Part shown: in pieces, positions 9,692 through 18,348 of the stretch
How the letters are laid out: each line of letters starts with the position of its first letter
Position numbering within the stretch: the stretch's first letter is position 1
NCBI RefSeq assembly: GCF_013426915.1
Contig: NZ_AP023179.1
Location: 248,001 to 312,000 of the forward strand
Direction: 5' to 3'
Length of the DNA stretch: 64,000 nt
Origin: Paraburkholderia sp. PGU19
GTDB taxonomy: Bacteria > Pseudomonadota > Gammaproteobacteria > Burkholderiales > Burkholderiaceae
The notes under the pieces: model-generated
Database searches by the model: none
The model's input: only the letters and a program-made list of their open reading frames with translations
What the model was told of the DNA's origin: nothing
Translations under genes and position numbers: made by a program

Positions 9692-9931
9692 CTACTGCGA
9701 CAGCGCCGAAGCCGCGATTGGCGCAACGGGCGCCGGACCGCCGACCACAGCCAGATCCGCAGCATCGGCGGACGACATGGGCTGCACGCGCAATTGGTCC
9801 GGACGGACCTGGCGGTTCAGGTGATTCGGCTCGCGCGGCCCGGCGGCCGGCGAAGGGCCGAACAACCCGCGCATCGTGACGAACGCGAGGACGTTGGCGA
9901 GAAAGAGCAGGGCGAGTAGCCAGCGCAGCAT
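9692..9931 (-). CDS. small single-pass inner-membrane protein of the birA-coaX operon
   Basis: 79 residues starting MLRWLLALLFLANVLAFVTMRGLFG: one N-terminal hydrophobic segment (residues 2-18), then a hydrophilic Pro/Ala-rich tail with HLNRQVRPDQLRVQPMS. No family could be named. It starts 40 bp after coaX on the same strand, so birA, coaX and this gene probably form one operon. GGAGAATTTCA upstream provides a good ribosome binding site, and the codon bias equals that of neighbours, supporting a real gene. Its role is unknown. Confidence 0.7.
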   Translation of the reverse strand: MLRWLLALLFLANVLAFVTMRGLFGPSPAAGPREPNHLNRQVRPDQLRVQPMSSADAADLAVVGGPAPVAPIAASALSQ

Positions 9932-9971
9932 CGTTGAAATTCTCCAGCTTGCTTGTTCAGTTGCCCGGCGT

Positions 9972-10844
9972 TCAGGCCGGGTGAGCGTCCGTCGACGGAT
10001 TGGCCGATGCCTGCGCGGCGATCAGCGCGAGTCCCGCCAGCACGAGCGAGTCGTGACGCGTGTACGGCACGCCGAGCGCCCGCACCAGTTCGCCGGCGGC
10101 GCCGCCGCTCACGACGAGCCGCACGGACACTTTCCATTCGTCCTGCAGATCGCGCCACATCCGCTCGATCAGCCCGATCTGCGCCAGCGCGCACCCCGAC
10201 GACAACGAACGCGGCGTATCCGTGGCGAACCACGCTGCGCGCGCGAGCGGCGCGCTTTGACTCGCGCCGGCGGATTCGCCGTCGAGCAGGCCGCGCGCGG
10301 CCGTGGCGTCGAGTGTCGGCAATTGCGCCGTGTGCTCGCCGAGCGAGCGCATCATCAGCGACCAGCCCGGCGCGATCAATCCGCCGACGAACACGCCGTC
10401 GGCGTTCAATGCTTCGAGCGTCGTCGCCGTGCCGAAGGTCGCGATCAGCAGCGGCTCGCCCGGGAACGCGGCGCGCGCGCCGATCATGCCCGCCCAGCGG
10501 TCGCTCCCAAGCTGCGTCGGCGTGGTGTACGCGTTCGTGACGCCGCATTGCTGCGCGGCCGAGCGGATCGTCGTGCGCGGGAGACCGGGCCAGTGCCCGT
10601 CGATGAACGCATCGATTCGGCGCGCCGCCGCTTCCCCGGCTACATTCGATAACCATGCCGAACCGGGTGCGGGCAACGTCGACCAGTCAGGCGCGTGTCT
10701 AGATTGCAACGGATCGCCGGTGCCCTTCACCAGTTGGCCGCCGTGCGAAAACGCGCCCGCGTGCGTCTGTGTACCATCCACGTGAACCAGCGCCCATTTG
10801 ACGCGGCTATTACCCGCATCGATCAGCAGATACGGCGCGCTCAT
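9972..10844 (-). CDS. coaX: type III pantothenate kinase
   Basis: 290 residues beginning [20 protein letters not shown], where [10 protein letters not shown] is the CoaX phosphate-binding motif. [34 protein letters not shown] and [23 protein letters not shown] are further CoaX signatures. It catalyses the first step of CoA synthesis (pantothenate to 4'-phosphopantothenate). Its start overlaps the birA stop by 4 bp, giving translational coupling. The birA-coaX pairing (once named Bvg accessory factor) is common in betaproteobacteria. Confidence 0.93.
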   Translation of the reverse strand: MSAPYLLIDAGNSRVKWALVHVDGTQTHAGAFSHGGQLVKGTGDPLQSRHAPDWSTLPAPGSAWLSNVAGEAAARRIDAFIDGHWPGLPRTTIRSAAQQCGVTNAYTTPTQLGSDRWAGMIGARAAFPGEPLLIATFGTATTLEALNADGVFVGGLIAPGWSLMMRSLGEHTAQLPTLDATAARGLLDGESAGASQSAPLARAAWFATDTPRSLSSGCALAQIGLIERMWRDLQDEWKVSVRLVVSGGAAGELVRALGVPYTRHDSLVLAGLALIAAQASANPSTDAHPA

Positions 10845-11746
10845 GCAGCGCCGCTTTCGTCGTCCGCGAGACGCAGCGACACGTCTCCCGTCGCGATGGC
10901 TTGCTGGCCGGACGGCGTATCGAGCAGCAGTTGCCCGAGATCGTCGACGCCCGCCGCCACGCCGCGCGCGACTTCGACGCCTTGCTCGAACAGCACGACG
11001 TCGCGTCCCGCATACGCATGGCAGCCGTTCCAGCGTTGCCGGAACGGCGCGAAGCCTTCCGCGCCGAAGCGTTGCAGCGCCGGGTCCAGCGCGTTTAGTT
11101 CGGCGGCGAGGGTGTCAGTGAGATTCGCGCTCGGCAGAGCACGCGACAGCGCCGTCGGCGCCGCGCCGCGCGCCTGCGCAGGCACGCCTGCATTGAGCGC
11201 GCCGACCTTCGCGGCGAGTTCCTCGGCGCCCTTCACATTTGTGCCGATGCCGATCACGACGGCGCTCGCGTCCGGCGTGCTCCATGCCGTTTCGATCAGG
11301 ATGCCGGCGAGCTTGTCGCCTTCGAGCAGCACGTCGTTCGGCCATTTCAGCGCGATCTGGCCGGGACCGGACACGGGCAGCGAGCGCAGGCCGTCGACCA
11401 GTGCTACGCCGACCGCGAGGCTCAGTCCCGCGAGTCCTTCGAGCGGTCTCGGCAGCACGCAAGCCACCGAGAACAGCAGCGCATTGCCCGGTTCCGCATA
11501 CCAGGGGCGGCCACGCCGGCCGCGTCCTGCCGTCTGAAGATAGGCGACGCGCACGATTGGCCGCGCGAGCGCGCCGGGCTCGCGCGGCAGCGCCTTCACA
11601 CGGGCCATCAGGTCGGCGTTGGTCGAGCCGGTTTCTTCGACGATTTCGATCGGCCAGTCATTGGCGGCCGGGCCGAACAGCGCGACGGCGCGCTGCCGGT
11701 CGATTCGCCAGTCGCCCGAAGGGCTGGGGGAGAGTGGAGTATTCAT
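10841..11746 (-). CDS. birA: biotin--[acetyl-CoA-carboxylase] ligase
   Basis: 301 residues. The catalytic core shows [37 protein letters not shown] (GRGRRG biotinyl-AMP loop) and [21 protein letters not shown] short C-terminal domain follows ([10 protein letters not shown]). The N-terminal winged helix of repressor-type BirA is absent (only about 35 residues precede the core), so this should be a monofunctional ligase that biotinylates the carboxyl carrier protein. It leads the birA-coaX operon. Confidence 0.93.
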   Translation of the reverse strand: MNTPLSPSPSGDWRIDRQRAVALFGPAANDWPIEIVEETGSTNADLMARVKALPREPGALARPIVRVAYLQTAGRGRRGRPWYAEPGNALLFSVACVLPRPLEGLAGLSLAVGVALVDGLRSLPVSGPGQIALKWPNDVLLEGDKLAGILIETAWSTPDASAVVIGIGTNVKGAEELAAKVGALNAGVPAQARGAAPTALSRALPSANLTDTLAAELNALDPALQRFGAEGFAPFRQRWNGCHAYAGRDVVLFEQGVEVARGVAAGVDDLGQLLLDTPSGQQAIATGDVSLRLADDESGAA

Positions 11747-11913
11747 GAGGGTATTTTAGCCACTGCGCCTGTCATCGTGATCGATAGATGCGCTGGCCCC
11801 GCTTTGTTCACAAGATGCGCGCGGCATGCCGCACGGGCGGGCATCCCACCAGGGCCCAATCTCGAACGCTTCGTTACAATGCCCGTTAATCCGATAACCA
11901 CATCCAGCGATCC

Positions 11914-13053
11914 TTGAACTACGACACTCCTCCCGGCCTCGAAGTCGCGGCAGGCAGCCAGGGCAAGATCGTCCGCCTGTCCGGCCAGTGGACGGCGCTC
12001 GCGCTGGCGCGCGACCGCCTGCACGGAAAGGCGCTGCCGCGTTTGCGTGAACTGATCGACAGCCGCGCGCACGTTGCGCAATGGGATCTGTCGCGAGTCG
12101 AGCGGATGGACCACGTGGGCGGCCAGGCGCTGTGGCGCGTGTGGGGCTACAAGCTGCCCGTCGATCTCGTCGCGCTCAACGATACGCAGCGCGACATCTT
12201 CGACCGCATCGCGCTGCTCGACACCGCACGCGAGAACCCGGAACCCGTGCATCGCTTCGATCCGTTCACGAAGCTCGGCATGGGCATTTTCGCGCTGTTC
12301 GAGCATCTGTATGGCGGCGTCGCGATGTTCGGCCGCGTGATCATCGACCTGGTGGCGATCGCGCGCAATCCGAAGCTCGCGCCCTGGAAGGAGATTTCGG
12401 CGAACGTCTACAGCGCGGGCACGCAGGCGCTGCCTATCACGGCGCTCGTCGCGTTTCTGATCGGCATCGTGCTGAGCTATCTGTCCGCGCAACAGTTGCG
12501 GTTGTTCGGCGCGAACCAGTTCATCGTGAATATTCTGGGGATGTCAGTGCTGCGCGAGCTCGGGCCCGTGCTGTCGGCGATTCTCGTCGCGGGGCGCTCC
12601 GGCTCGGCGATCACCGCGCAGATCGGCGTGATGCGCGTGACGGAAGAACTCGACGCAATGCGCGTGATGGGCATTCCGCACGGCCTGCGTCTGATCCTGC
12701 CACGCGTGATCGCGCTGTCGCTCGCAATGCCGCTGCTCGTGATGTGGACCAACATCGTCTCGCTGATCGGCGGCGCGCTCGCCGCGAAGCTCGTGCTGCA
12801 GATCGACATGTCGTACTTCGCGCGCGCGTTGCCGACCGTCGTGCCCGTCGCCAACCTGTGGATCGGGCTTGGCAAGGGCACGGTGTTCGGCATGCTGATC
12901 GCGATCGTCGGCTGTCACTTCGGCTTTCGCATCAAGGCCAATTCGCAGAGCCTCGGCGAGGGCACGACGACTTCGGTCGTCACGTCGATCACGGTCGTCA
13001 TCCTCGCCGACGCCGTGTTCGCGATTCTCTTTCAGAACGTGGGGCTGTCATGA
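11914..13053 (+). CDS. MlaE-family ABC transporter permease with N-terminal STAS-like domain
   Basis: 379 residues from a TTG start at 11914; no ATG occurs before residue 65. Residues 1-105 (VRLSGQWTALALARDR, WDLSRVERMDHVGGQALWRVWG) resemble a STAS domain. The rest is the MlaE permease with about five membrane segments and the signature MSVLRELGPVLSAILVAGRSGSAITAQIG, then MRVTEELDAMRVMGIP. It is the membrane subunit of an Mla-type phospholipid importer that maintains outer-membrane asymmetry. The STAS part is normally separate (MlaB), so the fusion may replace it. The stop overlaps the next start (ATGA). Confidence 0.9.
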   Translation: MNYDTPPGLEVAAGSQGKIVRLSGQWTALALARDRLHGKALPRLRELIDSRAHVAQWDLSRVERMDHVGGQALWRVWGYKLPVDLVALNDTQRDIFDRIALLDTARENPEPVHRFDPFTKLGMGIFALFEHLYGGVAMFGRVIIDLVAIARNPKLAPWKEISANVYSAGTQALPITALVAFLIGIVLSYLSAQQLRLFGANQFIVNILGMSVLRELGPVLSAILVAGRSGSAITAQIGVMRVTEELDAMRVMGIPHGLRLILPRVIALSLAMPLLVMWTNIVSLIGGALAAKLVLQIDMSYFARALPTVVPVANLWIGLGKGTVFGMLIAIVGCHFGFRIKANSQSLGEGTTTSVVTSITVVILADAVFAILFQNVGLS

Positions 13054-13940
13054 TCGCGCCGCTCACTACCGCCGTACGGGACCAGCCGCTGCCGGAAATC
13101 GCGGAAACCGTGATCGAGGTGCGCAACCTCACCAAACGCTATGGACGCAACATCGTCCATCAGCATCTGGATTTTGACGTGCGGCGCGGCGAGATCGTGT
13201 CGATCGTCGGCGGCTCGGGTTCGGGCAAGACGACGCTGATGCGTCAGATTCTCGGGCTGGAGCGGCCCACCTCAGGCAGCATCAAGGTGTTCGGCGAGGA
13301 CATGGCCGCGCTCGACAAGGACGAAGCCCGCCTGATGCGCGTGCGCTCGGGCATGCTGTTCCAGCACGGCGCGCTGTTTTCGTCGTTGTCGGTGTTCGAC
13401 AACATCGCGCAGCCGCTGCGCGAACTCGGCAAGGTGCCCGAAGACCTGCTGCGCGACATCGTGATGCTGAAGCTCGAAATGGTCGGGCTGCCGTGCAAGC
13501 ACGCGTCGAAGATGCCGGCGGCGCTGTCGGGCGGGATGGTCAAGCGAGTGGGCATCGCGCGCGCGATCGCGCTGGAACCGGAACTGCTGTTCCTCGACGA
13601 ACCGACGGCGGGCCTCGATCCGCAGGCCTCCGACGAGTTCGTCGAACTGATCAGCGCACTGCATCGCGCGCTCGGCCTGACCGTGGTGATGGTGACGCAC
13701 GATCTCGACACGATGGTCGCGCTATCGACGCGCGTCGCGGTGATCGCGGACCGCAAGGTCGTCGTCGCGGCGCCCGTCGAGCAAGTGGCGGGCTACGATC
13801 ATCCGTTCATCCGCGAGTATTTTCTCGGGCTGCGCGGGCGGCTCGCGTTGCAGGGATTGTCGCCGGAGCGGCGCGCGAAGCTGCCGCCCGAAGCGCTGGA
13901 GCCCGCGTCCGAAGCGATTCCGCTGCGTACCGCGCCATGA
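13050..13940 (+). CDS. MlaF-type ABC transporter ATP-binding protein
   Basis: 296 residues. It has Walker A GGSGSGKTT (about residue 56), signature LSGGMVKRVGIARAI, Walker B LLFLDEPTAGLDP and switch His in VMVTHDLDT. The LSGGM signature is characteristic of the MlaF/Mkl/Ttg2A subfamily. It energises the preceding permease. The start overlaps the permease stop by 4 bp. A C-terminal extension (SPERRAKLPPEALEPASEAIPL) goes beyond the usual MlaF length of about 270 residues. Confidence 0.92.
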   Translation: MIAPLTTAVRDQPLPEIAETVIEVRNLTKRYGRNIVHQHLDFDVRRGEIVSIVGGSGSGKTTLMRQILGLERPTSGSIKVFGEDMAALDKDEARLMRVRSGMLFQHGALFSSLSVFDNIAQPLRELGKVPEDLLRDIVMLKLEMVGLPCKHASKMPAALSGGMVKRVGIARAIALEPELLFLDEPTAGLDPQASDEFVELISALHRALGLTVVMVTHDLDTMVALSTRVAVIADRKVVVAAPVEQVAGYDHPFIREYFLGLRGRLALQGLSPERRAKLPPEALEPASEAIPLRTAP

Positions 13941-13959
13941 ACGCCGAAGGAACCTGACA

Positions 13960-14922
13960 ATGGAAAACAAATCACACGCCTTCTGGGCCGGGCTCTTCAC
14001 CGTCGTGATGGTGGTCGCGATCGCTGCGGCGGCGTTTCTGTTCAATGTCGACAGGTCGGTGCGCATACCTTTCGATCTGATTGCGCGGACCAATGTCACA
14101 GGTTTGTACCCGGATGCTGCGGTACGATATCGCGGCCTCGACGTCGGCAAGGTGCAGTCGATCAAGTTCGACCGGACGCACCCGGGGCAGATCCTGATCC
14201 GCATTCTCGTCGACAAGAACGCGCCGATCACCCATTCGACGTTCGGCACGCTCGGGCTGCAGGGCGTCACGGGCCTCGCGTTCATCCAGCTCGACGACAC
14301 GGGGAAGGATCTCGCGCCGCTCGTGTCGTCGGCCAAGGAAGTCGCGCAGCTGCCCATGCGTCCGGGCCTGTTCGATCAGTTGCAGGCGCGCGGCGACGTA
14401 CTGCTGCGGCAGATCGAAAAGACCGTGCGCGATGTCGATTTGCTGCTGTCGCCGGAAATGCGCGACCAGTTGATGGCGACAGCGGCGAGCCTGCAGCACG
14501 CCGCCGACGGCGTCACCACGCTCACCGCGCAGATGGGCCCCGCCGTCGGCAAGCTGCCGGGCACGCTCAATCAGCTGGATCAGACGCTCGCGTCGACGAA
14601 CCGGATGATCACCGGCCTGAACCGTCCGGACGGTCCGCTGCAAGGCACGCTGAACAAGGTCGGCACGGCCGCGCAGCAGGCGGGCGATGCGCTGACGGCG
14701 ATGAACGCGACGCTGCAGGACATCTCGGCGCGCGTCGGCTACGACACGCTGCCGCGCGTGAATTCGCTGGCGGAAGACGTTCGCTCCGCCGTGCGCGCCG
14801 TCGACCGCGCCGCGAGCACGTTCGACGAAGCGCCCAACAGCCTGCTGTTCGGTGCGCCGCGCGCCGCGCCCGGTCCCGGCGAACCGGGCTTCGTGTGGCC
14901 CGCGGGCCACGCGGCCAAATGA
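13960..14922 (+). CDS. MlaD-family (MCE) periplasmic substrate-binding protein
   Basis: 320 residues. The N-terminus has one membrane anchor (FWAGLFTVVMVVAIAAAAFLF, residues 8-28). The MCE domain follows (ARTNVTGLYPDAAVRYRGLDVGKV, FGTLGLQGVTGLAFIQL). A long helical C-terminal region (residues 130-300) is rich in Thr/Leu/Gln, as in the longer MCE proteins that may form a tunnel. It is expected to ferry phospholipid between the outer-membrane side and the permease. Ribosome site GAAGGAACC lies just upstream, 20 bp after the ATPase gene. Confidence 0.9.
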   Translation: MENKSHAFWAGLFTVVMVVAIAAAAFLFNVDRSVRIPFDLIARTNVTGLYPDAAVRYRGLDVGKVQSIKFDRTHPGQILIRILVDKNAPITHSTFGTLGLQGVTGLAFIQLDDTGKDLAPLVSSAKEVAQLPMRPGLFDQLQARGDVLLRQIEKTVRDVDLLLSPEMRDQLMATAASLQHAADGVTTLTAQMGPAVGKLPGTLNQLDQTLASTNRMITGLNRPDGPLQGTLNKVGTAAQQAGDALTAMNATLQDISARVGYDTLPRVNSLAEDVRSAVRAVDRAASTFDEAPNSLLFGAPRAAPGPGEPGFVWPAGHAAK

Positions 14923-14941
14923 ATTTCAAAGGAAACACAGC

Positions 14942-15568
14942 ATGTCACGCTCGATTAACCGTCTCTTCACCTCGCGCGCCGCGCTCGCTGCGCTGCTGCT
15001 CGCGCTCGGCGCGTTGGCCGGCTGCGCGGGCAATCCCGCCGCGCTCTCCGATATCCGATACGACCTCGGCCCGGCGCCGCTGCCCGGCAGCACGGGCACG
15101 ATGCCTGCCATCAAGGTGCTCGAAGTCACGGCGCCGGCCACGCTCGATTCCGACAAGCTCATCTATCGCATGACGTATTCGGACTCGCAGCAGACGGCCT
15201 CGTACGCGAACAGCCACTGGACGATGCCGCCCGCGCAACTCGTCACGCAGCGCCTGCGCAATGCGCTGTCGTCGCGCGGCACGGTGCTCACGGGTGGCGA
15301 CGGCGTGCGTGCGCCCGTGCTGAAGGTGGACCTCGACGAGTTCGAGCAGGACTTCGACGGCCAGTCCGAGAGTCACGGCTCCGTGACCGCGCGCACGACG
15401 TTGTTCGTCGACGGCAAGGTGGTCGGGCAGCGTACTTTCATCGCTCGCGCACCCGCGAGTTCAGCCGATGCCGCCGGCGGCGCGCGCGCGATCGCCGCGG
15501 CCACCGACGACCTCGTCGCGCAGATTTCCGCCTGGCTCGGCGTGCAGGCGCTCGTCGCGCAGCAATGA
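14942..15568 (+). CDS. PqiC/ABC_trans_aux family outer-membrane lipoprotein
   Basis: 208 residues. A lipoprotein signal peptide ends in lipobox LAGC with Cys28. The body has the ABC-type transport auxiliary lipoprotein pattern: YDLGPAPLP, IKVLEVTAPATLDSDKLIYRMTYSD, WTMPPAQLVTQRLRNAL and a conserved C-terminal ATDDLVAQISAWL. PqiC-type lipoproteins accompany MCE transport systems and are thought to receive or hand over lipids at the outer membrane. The gene lies 19 bp after the MlaD-like gene and completes the operon. Confidence 0.88.
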   Translation: MSRSINRLFTSRAALAALLLALGALAGCAGNPAALSDIRYDLGPAPLPGSTGTMPAIKVLEVTAPATLDSDKLIYRMTYSDSQQTASYANSHWTMPPAQLVTQRLRNALSSRGTVLTGGDGVRAPVLKVDLDEFEQDFDGQSESHGSVTARTTLFVDGKVVGQRTFIARAPASSADAAGGARAIAAATDDLVAQISAWLGVQALVAQQ

Positions 15569-15598
15569 CGCGTTGTCGCGCAGTCCCGGGAGCGCTGG

Positions 15599-16759
15599 AT
15601 GGCTGACAAGCCGTGGCAGCGGCGGCCGTCGGCGTTTGCGAGGCAGGCGCTGGTGCTGTATGCGGCGCTGATCGTCTACGGGTCGTGGTATCCGTTCTTT
15701 GGCTGGCGCTCGCTCGGCATCGGTCCGCTCGACTATCTGTTCGATCCTTTCCCGCAGTATCTGACGGCTTTCGATGTCGTCACGAACGTGCTCGGCTATA
15801 TGCCGTTCGGCGCGCTGGTCGTGCTCGCCGTGTATCCGCGCTGGCGCGGCGCGATTGCCGTCGCCTTCGCATTCGGGCTCGGCACGTTGCTGTCGGGCTT
15901 GATGGAAGCCGTGCAAACCTATCTGCCGACGCGCGTCGCGTCGAATCTCGATCTCGCCGCGAACGCGCTGGGCGCGCTGCTCGGCGCGACGCTGATGTCG
16001 CCGTTGACAGGCGCGCTGCTCGATCGCGGCATGCTGCGGCGGATGCGCTTCCTGTGGTTCGAGCGCGATAGCACGGCCGTGATCGGGCTGGCGGCGCTTT
16101 GGCCGTTCGCGACGATGTATCCGGCGCCGCTGTTGCTCGGCCTGGGCTCATGGCCGCGCGAGCTGTGGCTGCGCTCGGACGCGTCGATGCAGGATGCGTT
16201 GCTCGCCTGGGCGCCCGCCGCGTGGCATGTGCCGGCTTGGCCTGCGCTCGTCGCCGCGTGGATGCCCGACGATGCATGGGAAGCCGTGATCACTGCGCTC
16301 AATCTGCTGGCGGCAGGCGCGCTCGCCTCGCTGCCGATGCGCGAGCGCGCGCCGCGCGTGCGCCTTCTGATCGCGTTCGTCGTGGCGACGCTCGCCGTCA
16401 AGGCGGGCGCGACGTTTCTGCAATCGCAATCGGGCCTCGCGTTCAACTGGGCGACGCCTGGCGCGCTGATCGGTCTCGCCGGCGGTTTCATCGCGATGCT
16501 GCTGACGCTGAAGCTGCCGCGCAGTTCGCGCGTTGCGCTCGCGGCGATCGCGCTGGTCGTTTCGCTGGTGTTCGTCAATCTGCTGCCTGTGAATCCGTAT
16601 TTCGACGTCGTGCTCGCCGACTGGCGGCAAGGCCGCTATCTGCATTTCAACGGCCTTGCGCGCTGGCTCGCGTGGATGTGGCCGTATGCGGCGCTCGTGT
16701 GGGTCGGGTTGTCGGCGGAACGCGCATTGCTGTCGAAGCGGCGCGGGTCGCGTGCGTAG
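15599..16759 (+). CDS. VanZ family membrane protein
   Basis: 386 residues, mostly hydrophobic with about nine membrane segments. The N-terminal 120 residues carry the VanZ pattern: LIVYGSWYPFFGWRSLG, DVVTNVLGYMPFGALVV, LMEAVQTYLPTRVASNLDLAANALGALLG. The rest is a further membrane region without a named domain. VanZ was first described in teicoplanin resistance, but in proteobacteria the family has no assigned activity. It starts 30 bp after the Mla lipoprotein gene and may belong to the same transcript. Confidence 0.82.
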   Translation: MADKPWQRRPSAFARQALVLYAALIVYGSWYPFFGWRSLGIGPLDYLFDPFPQYLTAFDVVTNVLGYMPFGALVVLAVYPRWRGAIAVAFAFGLGTLLSGLMEAVQTYLPTRVASNLDLAANALGALLGATLMSPLTGALLDRGMLRRMRFLWFERDSTAVIGLAALWPFATMYPAPLLLGLGSWPRELWLRSDASMQDALLAWAPAAWHVPAWPALVAAWMPDDAWEAVITALNLLAAGALASLPMRERAPRVRLLIAFVVATLAVKAGATFLQSQSGLAFNWATPGALIGLAGGFIAMLLTLKLPRSSRVALAAIALVVSLVFVNLLPVNPYFDVVLADWRQGRYLHFNGLARWLAWMWPYAALVWVGLSAERALLSKRRGSRA

Positions 16760-16831
16760 CGGGCATGCATGCTGGGTCGATGCCGTTGCAGCGACGCCAT
16801 CGACGCCAGCAGCGATCTGCGATGTTCGATC

Positions 16832-16852
16832 CCCGTCGTTATAATCGACGGG
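16832..16852. promoter_or_regulatory. inverted repeat enclosing a TATAAT element upstream of the ferredoxin gene
   Basis: CCCGTCG (16832-16838) and CGACGGG (16846-16852) flank TTATAAT. If TATAAT is the -10 box, the dyad would place an operator directly on the promoter of the downstream ferredoxin gene. No clear -35 box was found. Confidence 0.35.
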
Positions 16853-16929
16853 ACCTCTTATCCCCGCTTGCGGCGAGCCGCGTCATGCATGCGCAGCGCT
16901 TCGCCCACGCACCTCACACGTCGGCCATC

Positions 16930-17253
16930 ATGGATTCCTTCTTCAAGTATCACGTCTTTTTCTGTCTGAATCAGCGCGAAGAGGGCGCAACGCGTCCGAG
17001 TTGCGCGAACTGCGGCGCGCAGGAAATGCAGGAATACGCGAAGAAACGCGTGAAAGAACTCGGACTCGCCGGTCCCGGCCAGGTGCGCATCAACAAATCG
17101 GGGTGTCTCGACCGCTGCGAGGAAGGGCCGACTGTCGTCGTGTATCCAGAAGGCGTCTGGTACACATACGTCGACAAGAGCGATATCGACGAGATCGTCG
17201 ATTCGCATCTCGCCAACGGCAAGATCGTCGAGCGCCTGCTGATCGACCGCTGA
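16930..17253 (+). CDS. thioredoxin-like (2Fe-2S) ferredoxin
   Basis: 107 residues. Cys12, Cys25/Cys28, Cys59 and Cys63 fit the thioredoxin-fold [2Fe-2S] ferredoxins (NuoE/Shethna type), with KSGCLDRCEEGPTVVVYPEGVWYTYV as the hallmark stretch. It should be a soluble electron carrier; partner unknown. The start at 16930 gives MDSFFKYHVFFCLNQREEG, matching family N-termini. It is followed after 37 bp by a small hydrolase on the same strand. Confidence 0.88.
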   Translation: MDSFFKYHVFFCLNQREEGATRPSCANCGAQEMQEYAKKRVKELGLAGPGQVRINKSGCLDRCEEGPTVVVYPEGVWYTYVDKSDIDEIVDSHLANGKIVERLLIDR

Positions 17254-17290
17254 TCCGTACCGTTTCAACCGCGTCACTCGTCCATACAAG

Positions 17291-17935
17291 ATGAACGTAC
17301 ACACGAAGAAATATCTGATCGACGGCCCGGTGGGCAAGATCGAAGTCGCCGTCGACGTGCCCGACGCCAGCCGCGACGGCGGCGCCGCGCCGCGCGGCAT
17401 CGCGCTGGTCGCGCATCCGCATCCGCTGTTTGGCGGCACGATGGACAACAAGGTCGCGCAGACGCTCGCGCGCACGCTGGTCCAGCTGAACTACATCACG
17501 TATCGCTCGAATTTTCGCGGTGTCGGTGAAACGCAAGGCACGCATGACGCGGGCGTCGGCGAGCGCGACGATTTGCGCGCCGTGCTCGACCACATGCGTG
17601 AACAGCCGGGCCACGCCGACCTGCCGCTCGTGCTCGCGGGCTTTTCGTTCGGCACGTTCGTGCTGTCGCATGTCGCCGCGCGGCTGCGTGAAGAAGGGCA
17701 GGAGATCGAGCGGATGGTGTTCGTGGGCACGGCGGCGAGCCGCTGGGAAGTCGCGCCCGTGCCGGAAAACACGCTCGTGATTCACGGCGAAACCGACGAT
17801 ACCGTGCCCATCCAGTCGGTTTTCGACTGGGCGCAGCCGCAGGAACTGCCCGTCGTCGTGATTCCGGGCGCCGAGCATTTCCTGCATCGCAAGCTGCATA
17901 TCCTCAAGCGCATCATCGTCGACGCGTGGCGCTGA
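17291..17935 (+). CDS. alpha/beta hydrolase (dienelactone hydrolase/CocE-like small esterase)
   Basis: 214 residues. Conserved points are ALVAHPHPLFGGTMDNKVAQTLART near the N-terminus, NFRGVGETQGTHD, nucleophile elbow GFSFGT with Ser119, the acid in IHGETDDTVP, and the His in GAEHFLHRKL. This is the short bacterial alpha/beta hydrolase subfamily in which the PHPLFGG motif forms the oxyanion loop. The natural substrate is unknown. A ferredoxin gene lies immediately upstream. Confidence 0.85.
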   Translation: MNVHTKKYLIDGPVGKIEVAVDVPDASRDGGAAPRGIALVAHPHPLFGGTMDNKVAQTLARTLVQLNYITYRSNFRGVGETQGTHDAGVGERDDLRAVLDHMREQPGHADLPLVLAGFSFGTFVLSHVAARLREEGQEIERMVFVGTAASRWEVAPVPENTLVIHGETDDTVPIQSVFDWAQPQELPVVVIPGAEHFLHRKLHILKRIIVDAWR

Positions 17936-17960
17936 TTTCACGGCGCCGGCGCATCGCGAA

Positions 17961-17989
17961 AACATGAGCGGCCGCGTGCCGCTCATGTT
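17961..17989. terminator. hairpin after the alpha/beta hydrolase gene
   Basis: Perfect 12-bp inverted repeat AACATGAGCGGC / GCCGCTCATGTT with a 5-nt loop, 25 bp after the stop codon. The plus strand lacks a U-run, so termination is probable but unproven. Confidence 0.5.
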
Positions 17990-18348
17990 GTAAAAAGCCC
18001 TCGAAAAATGCGGGAAAACTCCATGACGTACGGCAAATTGTCAGGCGGCAGCACGTATAATGAGCGCTCTTTTTTGGGCGCAGCATTGCCCGTCTGGTGG
18101 ATCGAATCGCCTCGCTCGTGAGTTCATGGCAGCGGATTCGGCGCGAGATGCGAGGCGCGCTGCGCGAACCGACCGCGTGACAGACAGTCTGACAAGCAGT
18201 CAAAAACATGCCGTGCCGCGCTTTTGTCACTTTTTCACCTGTACCGCCTGTGACATTCGCGCGCGGCGTCGACTGCCAGTCCGGCATCACGCGAAACATC
18301 CGAACTGCGCATCCTGCGCATCAGCCCATTTCTGCCCGAATCGATCCT
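17990..18348 (+). promoter_or_regulatory. leader region of the carboxypeptidase gene
   Basis: No gene is evident between the hairpin and the start at 18349. A TATAAT sequence at 18056-18061 is the best -10 candidate; TTGTCA lies only 12 bp upstream, too close for a standard spacer. This would give a leader of nearly 290 nt. Confidence 0.3.

Noticed and set aside
18035..18061. A TTGTCA...TATAAT pair upstream of the carboxypeptidase gene as a complete sigma-70 promoter.
   Set aside because: The spacer is only 12 bp, too short for a normal promoter; only the -10 candidate is kept.
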